DNA of 14,390 bases from Clostridiales bacterium DTU023 (GTDB lineage Bacteria; Bacillota; Clostridia; Saccharofermentanales; DTU023), in assembly GCA_001512945.1 (NCBI GenBank), contig LFTF01000071.1, forward strand, positions 16,001 to 30,390. Direction: 5' to 3'. A model generated the notes under the pieces. That model saw only the letters and a program-made list of their open reading frames with translations, was not told where the DNA came from and searched no databases. Below, piece after piece: positions 9,490 to 14,390 of the stretch. The position numbers and the translations under genes were made by a program. The first letter of the stretch is position 1; each line of letters starts with the position of its first letter.

Positions 9490-9696
9490 TTATTTCGTAA
9501 AAACGATCTCATATTCGCCGTGTTGTTCGGTTAGTTGAATTTCGTGGCCGTTATTGCTGGCGTAACGAATGATATTTTGACGCGGCGTCTCGTCATCGAT
9601 CAGCACAGTGAATGGGAATTCGTCTTCTAGCACTGCCCGTTTGACGAGCAGGACGGGCTCCGGACATGACAGGCCCCTGGCATCGATTGTTTTCAT
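9490..9696 (-). CDS. yedF: YedF-like TusA/SirA-family sulfurtransferase
   Basis: This is a 68-residue TusA-fold protein. It begins MKTIDARGLSCPEPVLLVK, where C11 in the CPEP motif is the residue that carries persulfide (or perselenide) in this family. The rest follows the beta-alpha-beta pattern of a single TusA domain (VLIDDETPRQNIIRYA, then EYEIVFTK at the end). The start at ATG 9696 has GTGAG 7 nt upstream; a GTG at 9708 is also in frame. It follows yedE by 26 nt, the usual permease/TusA pairing. Some selenium-linked YedF proteins carry a further C-terminal domain. This one has only the TusA part, and the DUF3343 protein next to it may supply the second module (inference). Confidence 0.88.
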   Translation of the reverse strand: MKTIDARGLSCPEPVLLVKRAVLEDEFPFTVLIDDETPRQNIIRYASNNGHEIQLTEQHGEYEIVFTK

Positions 9697-9722
9697 ATGA
9701 GTTCTCACTTCTATCGCTTCGC

Positions 9723-10832
9723 TTATTGTTTTACAGTCGGCTTGATCTGTCTTTTTGTATAGACGAAGCCAATCGCAAGCATCACAAGTAATGCAGTGAG
9801 GATCGCAATTCGTCCGTTTGCAGTTGTGCCGCCTCCGGTGACAAGATTCGTTCCTTCTTGATATATGTCAGCTGCAGAGGCCAGATTGAAATTGTGACTG
9901 AAGGCGGCGCCCGCGAGGAATCCTAGCACGGTAATCGCGGAATCCACATTGCCCATCCCCGTGAGAACGAGTTGCCTCATCGGGCATCCTCCCAGTAACA
10001 CGGATCCGAGTCCAACAACCACCATGCCGGCGATATTCCAAATCCATTGGCTGTGAGCGATCGGTTGATGATAGAAACCGACCTGGATATTGTTTGTTAG
10101 CAGGTTGTATAGGAGCGCGACTCCGAAGATCGCGACATTGCCCCAAAGTAAGTGCGGATCACGGATGATGAACAGGTCTCTGATGCCGCCTGACTGGCAG
10201 ATGCGAGAGCGTTGCGCAAGTATGCCAATTGCGAACGATAAGCCGAGCGCTAACCAAATGGAAGCGTGCATCGATCCCGGACCGCTTTCAGAGAAAGCGA
10301 GAAGTGGGGATGCGATCGCAAGCATGACGAACAGCGGAATCTGTAAAGCAGGCAAGATCGCTCCTTCAAATGCGTTGAGTTTATGGGTTCGACCCAGTGA
10401 AAAGCCTTTGCGAAGGAACAACGCTCCGATATAAGTGCCAAGCACGAATCCGACCAGACCTATCCAGGCGTTGAGATCGCCTGCCGCCATCCGAAGGACC
10501 ATGCGGAGTGGACAGCCCAAGAAGATTAGGGCGCCGATCATGACCATAAAGCCCAGGAAGAAACGGGTAAGCGGGGACGATCCGCCACGCGCGCGAAATT
10601 CGCGTGTCGCGAGCGATATTGTAAACGCTCCGAGTATGAGGCCGATAATCTCTGGCCGTGCGTATTGGACAGCACTTGCTGAATGGAGTTTGAGCGCTCC
10701 GGCTATATCACGCAGGAAGCAAGCGATACAAAATCCCATATTGGCAGGGTTTCCGTTAAGCATCAGAAAAACACCTGCGAATCCAAGGGCGGCACCTGTC
10801 AAAATAATGGCAATTTTATCTTTTTTATCCAC
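9723..10832 (-). CDS. yedE: YedE-family (YeeE/YedE) selenium/sulfur permease
   Basis: This 369-residue polytopic inner-membrane protein has about nine or ten hydrophobic segments. The YeeE/YedE family takes up thiosulfate or, in selenium gene clusters, is proposed to take up a selenium compound. The conserved cysteines of the two halves are visible: C35 and C38 in GFCIACFLRD, C107 in GCPLRMV, C202 in RICQSGGIRD and C273 in GCPMRQL. Related thiosulfate carriers pass the substrate along such cysteines. The start codon is GTG (10832), with CGGAGA upstream (GGAG 9 nt before it). The gene follows a 136-nt gap after selD and leads yedF, DUF3343, selA and selB. Substrate assignment to selenium rests on these neighbours, not on residues I can see. 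Confidence 0.92.
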   Translation of the reverse strand: MDKKDKIAIILTGAALGFAGVFLMLNGNPANMGFCIACFLRDIAGALKLHSASAVQYARPEIIGLILGAFTISLATREFRARGGSSPLTRFFLGFMVMIGALIFLGCPLRMVLRMAAGDLNAWIGLVGFVLGTYIGALFLRKGFSLGRTHKLNAFEGAILPALQIPLFVMLAIASPLLAFSESGPGSMHASIWLALGLSFAIGILAQRSRICQSGGIRDLFIIRDPHLLWGNVAIFGVALLYNLLTNNIQVGFYHQPIAHSQWIWNIAGMVVVGLGSVLLGGCPMRQLVLTGMGNVDSAITVLGFLAGAAFSHNFNLASAADIYQEGTNLVTGGGTTANGRIAILTALLVMLAIGFVYTKRQIKPTVKQ

Positions 10833-10968
10833 GCGATTGATCTCCGTACTAACTATACGTAAACAGTGTACCCAAACTGGGCATCATTTTGCACACATCA
10901 ACACGCTTGTAGTTGTAAGTTCAAATAATAAGGGTCTGGGACGAAATCCGGCGACGGTCGCTATGTAA
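10833..10968 (-). promoter_or_regulatory. selD-yedE intergenic region with two adjacent dyads
   Basis: This is the only sizeable gap in the minus-strand array and the most likely place for control of the yedE-to-addB genes. It holds two inverted repeats that share ends: 10859-10871 (GTAAAC-A-GTGTAC type, one mismatch between arms) and 10869-10883 (TACCCA-AAC-TGGGCA, one G-T mismatch between arms). Both lie 27-51 nt upstream of the yedE GTG. They could be a repressor or LysR-type operator, or a leader hairpin. I found no convincing -35/-10 pair and no strong terminator for selD here. Confidence 0.3.
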
Positions 10969-12012
10969 TCAGATAACCTTGATGGCCGTACCTTCTGCGG
11001 GCAGCACACGCCCGATTATCCACGCTACGTCTCCGCGTTCATGCAATGCACTTAAGTACGGTTCAACGTCTTGTTCCCGCATGGCAAGTAGGAGACCGCC
11101 GGACGTCTGCGGATCGAACATCAGATCGGTCATGGCAAGTGACACATCCTCCTCGAACACAACATGGTTTCCGACGAAAGAGCGGTTCCTGTAAGCTCCG
11201 GCCGGCAGAATGCCATCTCGAGCCATATCAAGCGCATGAGGAAGCAAAGGAACTCTCCGACTGTCGATCTCAAGAGTCACCGATGCTTTCCCCCCTGCCA
11301 TCTCCTTTGCGTGTCCCAGAAGGCCAAACCCTGTTACATCGGTCGACGCAGAGACGTCGAGTGATATAGACGCCTCGAAAGCATTACGGTTGAGTTTCGC
11401 CATAGTCTCGACCATCAGGCTTAGTGTTTCTTTGTTGAGGAGATCAGCTTTGGCACCTGTTGAAAGCGCACCTGTCCCGATCGGTTTTGTCAGAACAAGG
11501 ACGTCTCCTATGCGAGGCGTGTTGTTGCGGCGTATCTTATCCGGGTGGCAAAGTCCCATCACGGAGAGTCCGAACTTAGGTTCCTCGTCCTCGATGCTGT
11601 GGCCGCCTGCGACAACGACACCGGCTTCCATACATTTATCGGCTCCGCCTTCCAGAATTTTGCGGACAACCCCCATGTCAAGGCAGTTAGAAATGCACAG
11701 CAGGTTCAAAGCTGTTTTGGGTTCGGCTCCCATCGCATAAACATCGCTTATTGCGTTGGCTGCCGCAATGCGCCCAAAATCGTAGGGGTCATCAACAACC
11801 GGAGGAAAGAAATCGACCGTCTGTATGATGGCGATGTCCTTGGATACAACATAAACACAAGCATCGTCGTCGGATTCGTAGCCGATCAAGAGGTGCTCGT
11901 TAGTAAATTTGGGTAATCCCGAAAGAAGTTCAGAAAGGACCGCCGGTCCTAACTTTGCCCCTCAACCGCCTGCTTGGGTCATTTTTGTGAGACGTATATT
12001 TTCCTGAGACAT
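10969..12012 (-). CDS. selD: Selenide, water dikinase SelD, selenocysteine-containing (UGA at codon 17)
   Basis: SelD makes selenophosphate from selenide and ATP, the selenium donor for SelA. The frame starts at ATG 12012 with AAGGAGGT 6 nt upstream and reads MSQENIRLTKMTQAGG, then UGA, then GAKLGPAVLSELL, joining without a shift to the rest of SelD. The UGA is codon 17 and the lysine is K20, the same numbers as the essential C17 and K20 of E. coli SelD, so the UGA is read as selenocysteine. The total is 347 residues, normal for the family; an in-frame TTG at 11889 would give only 306 and lose the catalytic loop. Downstream ATP-site and fold motifs are present: TVDFFPPVVDDPYDFG, AAANAISDVYAMGAEP, STDVTGFGLLGHAKEM and FDPQTSGGLL. 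A SECIS-like hairpin follows the UGA. The true stop is also UGA (10969-10971). The gene is 80 nt after the MtnA-like gene. Confidence 0.95.
11926..11955 (-). promoter_or_regulatory. SECIS-like hairpin of selD
   Basis: On the minus strand, A-GGACC (11950-11945) pairs with GGTCC-T (11941-11936) around a GGC loop (11944-11942). A lower stem AAGTT (11955-11951) pairs with AACTT (11930-11926), with TTCTG bulged on the 3' side. The first loop base lies 17 nt after the UGA, within the usual range for bacterial SECIS elements, and the loop carries G residues. The position inside the coding region right after the Sec codon is what SelB requires. The fold was made by eye. Confidence 0.7.
11962..11964 (-). 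other. selD: UGA selenocysteine codon of selD (codon 17)
   Basis: An in-frame TGA lies between AGG and GAKLGP in the SelD N terminus, at the position of the catalytic Cys/Sec. Homology continues on both sides in the same frame, and selA and selB are nearby, so recoding is strongly supported. Confidence 0.93.
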
Positions 12013-12018
12013 GATCGC

Positions 12019-12026
12019 ACCTCCTT
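12019..12026 (-). promoter_or_regulatory. Shine-Dalgarno site deciding the selD start
   Basis: AAGGAGGT on the minus strand is an almost perfect anti-16S match, 6 nt before ATG 12012. It shows that translation starts upstream of the UGA, not at the downstream TTG 11889. Confidence 0.85.
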
Positions 12027-12053
12027 GTCTACATCAATAAAGTTCCGCTGATT

Positions 12054-12062
12054 ATCATATCA
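12054..12062 (-). promoter_or_regulatory. Possible extended -10 promoter of selD
   Basis: TGATATGAT (TGn plus TATGAT, five of six to TATAAT) lies in the 80-nt gap after the MtnA-like gene, about 42 nt before the selD ATG. No -35 box is evident at 17 nt. selD could equally be read from the upstream genes; this is a weak call. Confidence 0.25.
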
Positions 12063-12092
12063 TGCGCAACGCGCTGGTGATATAACGATCAA

Positions 12093-13205
12093 TTAGATAA
12101 TCAGCCCGCCGTAATAATCATCTTCTCCTTCGTCAGAATGGATATAATCCGAAAGAGTATACGGTGTTAAGATCCCTCTGTCGGTGACTACACCTGAAAC
12201 GAGATGGGGCGGCGTTATGTCAAATGAAGGGTAGTATCCTTTGACTTCCGGTTTTGTGTTGCGTACACCGCGCGCCTCAAGAACAAAATCCGGATCGCGC
12301 TGCTCGATAGAGATATCCTGGATGGAAACCGTATCGGGTATACCTGTCACAAAGTATGGAATTCCGTAGTACTTTGCCACGATTGCGATCTGGAGCGTGC
12401 CGATTTTATTGACCACGTAGCCATCGCTCGTAATGGCATCCGCTGCGGTTGTAAAAAGATCGATGTGGTGGCGCGACATTACTTCCGCCGGCATATTGTC
12501 TGTAATAACAGTGACATCCGCACCCATTTCGGCCGCCACACTCGCAGTGAGACGAGCGCCCTGAAAGTAAGGGCGTGTTTCGGGGCAATATAATTTGAGA
12601 TCGATTCCTTTTTCCTGGGCGGCACGGATCATTGTACCTACAATTGTTTCGCCGAAACAATTCGTCATAATAGTTGCTCGGTCAGGAAGAAGGGAGATTA
12701 GGTTTTCGCCGACACGTGACATGCGCTCGTAGCGACGCTCCAATGAATCAAAAGCCACCTCAAAGAGTGTCTGTGATACATCCGATTCACCTCGGTCAAA
12801 TGCAGCTTTGGCCGCAATGAGCGCACCGCCTGTGACACGCCTCATCCGAGATTCGGTCGTTGGCCTGGCTGTCGACAGACGTTCAGCCGCTTCTTCAAGT
12901 GCCTGGAGCTGGCGTGCATCACTTTGTCCCCTGACGTGGTAGGCGGCAAGTGCCATCCCCATGCCTGCGGCTGTGTAGGGGCCGGCGCTCTGCGTAACCA
13001 TCGCGGCAATGGCGTCAGCGACCTCCTCTGGTGTTCGACATTCAACGAATTGCACTTGGGTGGGATAAATGCGCCGGTCGAGGATGCGAACAACACCATC
13101 TTCATACCAGGCGATATTCTCGTAGCTAAGGAGAAAGCCAAGATCGTAGTCATGACGTTTTTGTTTGTCAGGTGCTGATGTTTTTGATTGCGTGAGTTCA
13201 GACAT
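12093..13205 (-). CDS. MtnA/eIF2B-like sugar-phosphate isomerase family protein
   Basis: The 370-residue protein belongs to the eIF2B-alpha/MtnA fold (MtnA: 5-methylthioribose-1-phosphate isomerase of methionine salvage). The N terminus resembles MtnA (IAWYEDGVVRILDRRIYP, then VECRTPEEVADAI), after about 22 extra polar residues. Further matches are ETRPYFQGARLTA and NKIGTLQIAIVAKYYGIPYFV. The catalytic pair is kept: C183 in MTNCFGE and D256 in AADAITSDG. The surrounding loops differ from usual MtnA (TNCFGETIVGT where CNAG-like is common; AAGMGMALAAY where RAGAAIG-like is common), so the substrate may differ; a ribose-1,5-bisphosphate isomerase-like role is an alternative. The start at ATG 13205 has GGAGG 7 nt upstream. 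It lies 14 nt after the lipid kinase stop and 80 nt before selD, probably in one transcript. A link to selenium is only contextual. Confidence 0.75.
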   Translation of the reverse strand: MSELTQSKTSAPDKQKRHDYDLGFLLSYENIAWYEDGVVRILDRRIYPTQVQFVECRTPEEVADAIAAMVTQSAGPYTAAGMGMALAAYHVRGQSDARQLQALEEAAERLSTARPTTESRMRRVTGGALIAAKAAFDRGESDVSQTLFEVAFDSLERRYERMSRVGENLISLLPDRATIMTNCFGETIVGTMIRAAQEKGIDLKLYCPETRPYFQGARLTASVAAEMGADVTVITDNMPAEVMSRHHIDLFTTAADAITSDGYVVNKIGTLQIAIVAKYYGIPYFVTGIPDTVSIQDISIEQRDPDFVLEARGVRNTKPEVKGYYPSFDITPPHLVSGVVTDRGILTPYTLSDYIHSDEGEDDYYGGLII

Positions 13206-13219
13206 AGAGAGACCTCCGT

Positions 13220-14197
13220 TTATTCTGAATGAGTTTGGGGTGGTTTCGGTATGCGGAGATTAATAGCACGCGGGATGTTTGTAATCTGCCACATCGTTCT
13301 GGACCCGCCATACTCTCCGTCGACTGTAAAAGAAATGGGTTTATCAAAGGTGAAAACAGCTTGCCGCGCTCGTTTACGGATGATGGCGTCACCTGTTTTT
13401 CGCCTTAATAAAAGCGAAACAAGTTTCGCGATTTGCCCTACATTTTTAGGCGGTTTGACGAGAAGCACCTCGAAGACGCCGTCATCAAAAATGACGTTGT
13501 CTAGCCGTACCATTCCCCCGACAGAAAATGAATTCAAAACTCCGCCGAAAATGTATTCACCGGAATAATCTACGCCATCAAGAATGACGTTCGTTTTTAC
13601 AGGACGTACGTCTTTGACCGACCAGATCCCAGTGACGACGTATGCGAAGTGTCCGAGCGCTTTTTTGAGTTCACGCCGTGTCGCGTAAGATGTCTCTGCG
13701 AAAGCACCGAAACTCGAAACATATGTGAAATGGTTTGGGAGTTTGTCGGCATCACCAGGGACGACTCCGTCGGGCAGATCATCCCTCATGATCGATGTAC
13801 TGCCGGACACCTGACCGATATCGATGGCAAAGGAGGAGCCGTGGAGCATGTCGTGTGCGGCCTTGACCGGATTATATGACAGCTTATACGTTTGTGCGAC
13901 GTCGCATGTTGAGCCAATCGGCAAAAATCCGACATCAGGGGGAGATTCGAGTCGCATGAGACCCGAGACTACTTCAGACAGAGTACCGTCCCCTCCGCAG
14001 GCAACCACAAGGTCATAAAGCGCGCCCTCATTGAATGCGATGTCGCAGGCGTCGCCAATGCCTGTGGTAAAAGTTTCCTGTACGTTGGCGCCTGAGCGCC
14101 GCAACTCTTCGCACAATAATTTTGCTGGTTTTGTCGCACCTGAACGACCAGCATGTGGATTGATAATTGCGAGAATATTTCCGAGCGTATGACTCAT
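13220..14197 (-). CDS. Diacylglycerol kinase family lipid kinase (YegS/DagK/BmrU-like)
   Basis: This 325-residue cytosolic, membrane-associated enzyme matches the bacterial DAGK-catalytic family, which phosphorylates diacylglycerol or related lipids with ATP and recycles lipid released by LTA synthesis in Bacillota. Motifs in order are INPHAGRSG (12-20), the nucleotide-binding GGDGTLSEV (68-76), PIGSTCDVA (93-101) and FTVDGEYGG near residue 300. In most members the third motif reads P-x-GT-x-ND-x-A; here the Asn is Cys (STCD). Length is normal (about 290-330). The ATG at 14197 has only a weak GGA-type site upstream. It follows the edge gene by 35 nt and precedes the MtnA-like gene by 14 nt. 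Lipid specificity cannot be told from sequence. Confidence 0.88.
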   Translation of the reverse strand: MSHTLGNILAIINPHAGRSGATKPAKLLCEELRRSGANVQETFTTGIGDACDIAFNEGALYDLVVACGGDGTLSEVVSGLMRLESPPDVGFLPIGSTCDVAQTYKLSYNPVKAAHDMLHGSSFAIDIGQVSGSTSIMRDDLPDGVVPGDADKLPNHFTYVSSFGAFAETSYATRRELKKALGHFAYVVTGIWSVKDVRPVKTNVILDGVDYSGEYIFGGVLNSFSVGGMVRLDNVIFDDGVFEVLLVKPPKNVGQIAKLVSLLLRRKTGDAIIRKRARQAVFTFDKPISFTVDGEYGGSRTMWQITNIPRAINLRIPKPPQTHSE

Positions 14198-14232
14198 GTC
14201 CGTATCATAACATGGGCGGTCTTTTAAGAGCT

Positions 14233-14390
14233 TTAAAATGTGTGATAGTGAATCATTTTCCCCATGTGTTCCAGTGAATTCATGATGGATCGCAGAGCAT
14301 CGCGGCGTGGCTTGATCCCAAGCTGGCGAAAGAAGGTCATACGGTGCGCTTCATTCCTTGCGGTGCCTTCGTAGATATCGATGACGTCGG
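14233..14390 (-). CDS. C-terminal fragment of an unidentified protein (cut by window edge)
   Basis: The last 51 residues and TAA stop of a minus-strand gene are visible; the gene continues beyond the right edge. The visible part begins DVIDIYEGTARNEAHRM and ends SLEHMGKMIHYHTF. The IYEGT string recalls the C-terminal helices of acyl-CoA dehydrogenases, but the rest does not clearly fit and I do not assign a family. The other two minus-strand frames close early in this stretch, and the spacing of 35 nt to the lipid kinase start is consistent with an upstream gene of the same array. Confidence 0.6.
   Translation of the reverse strand, partial: DVIDIYEGTARNEAHRMTFFRQLGIKPRRDALRSIMNSLEHMGKMIHYHTF

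Noticed and set aside
9490..9708. Selenocysteine in YedF or the DUF3343 protein
   Set aside because: Both have an ordinary Cys codon at the conserved position, and no in-frame UGA with upstream homology was seen.
10852..10857. TATAGT as a -10 box for yedE
   Set aside because: Its start point would fall on the yedE Shine-Dalgarno at 10842-10845, and there is no -35 box at the right distance.
10833..10968. tRNA-Sec (selC) in the selD-yedE gap or elsewhere
   Set aside because: I searched for an anticodon loop with TTCAAA-like sequence and a long acceptor arm on both strands and found none; the other gaps are too short.
10930..10968. Terminator after selD (GCGACCGTCGC and GGATTTCGTCC hairpins)
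   Set aside because: Stems are three to four pairs and the T-rich tract does not follow directly; not enough to call a terminator.
10969..11889. A 306-residue SelD starting at TTG 11889
   Set aside because: It lacks the catalytic Cys/Sec and Lys, has no Shine-Dalgarno, and in-frame SelD homology continues upstream through the UGA to an ideal start.
14222..14239. TTTTAA/TTAAAA dyad after the edge gene as a terminator
   Set aside because: All A-T stem without a GC core, and the lipid kinase start follows immediately on the same strand.

Overview
The window suggests a bacterium of the Bacillota, probably Clostridia. The evidence is a lipoteichoic-acid-synthase-type membrane sulfatase, an AddB-type helicase-nuclease subunit with a C-terminal iron-sulfur staple, strong AGGAGG-type ribosome binding sites, mid-range GC, and a selenocysteine-containing SelD of the kind found in selenium-using anaerobes. 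I cannot assign a genus from the sequence alone. No rRNA, tRNA, insertion sequence, CRISPR array or phage gene was seen.

Layout. The only plus-strand gene is the LTA-synthase-like gene at the left edge (18-2345). It converges on a minus-strand array that fills the rest of the window. In transcription order, reading right to left, the array is: the tail of an unidentified gene (window edge), a YegS/DagK-type lipid kinase, a divergent MtnA/eIF2B-like protein, selD, a 136-nt gap, yedE (selenium/sulfur permease), a short yedF (TusA-like), a DUF3343 small Se/S carrier-like protein, selA, selB and addB. Gaps are short (14 to about 80 nt) apart from the one before yedE. selA and selB overlap by ATGA, and selB and addB abut or overlap.

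How it works together. The core (selD, yedE, yedF, DUF3343, selA, selB) is close to a full selenium-use pathway. YedE would bring in a reduced Se/S species, YedF and the DUF3343 protein are candidate carriers, SelD makes selenophosphate, SelA converts Ser-tRNA(Sec) to Sec-tRNA(Sec), and SelB delivers it to UGA codons with a SECIS hairpin. The tRNA gene selC is not in this window.

Main observation. selD is itself a selenoprotein gene. An ATG at 12012 with an ideal Shine-Dalgarno opens a frame that meets UGA at codon 17, exactly where the catalytic Cys/Sec of SelD lies, and then runs on without a break for 347 codons. A SECIS-like hairpin (11955-11926) sits at the right distance after the UGA. 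Ordinary gene calling would stop at this UGA and start the gene too late (at a TTG, 11889), losing the catalytic N terminus. The same gene also ends in UGA used as a true stop. The less understood parts are the MtnA-like gene beside selD, the attachment of a lone addB lacking an obvious Walker A motif to the selA-selB operon, and paired dyads upstream of yedE.
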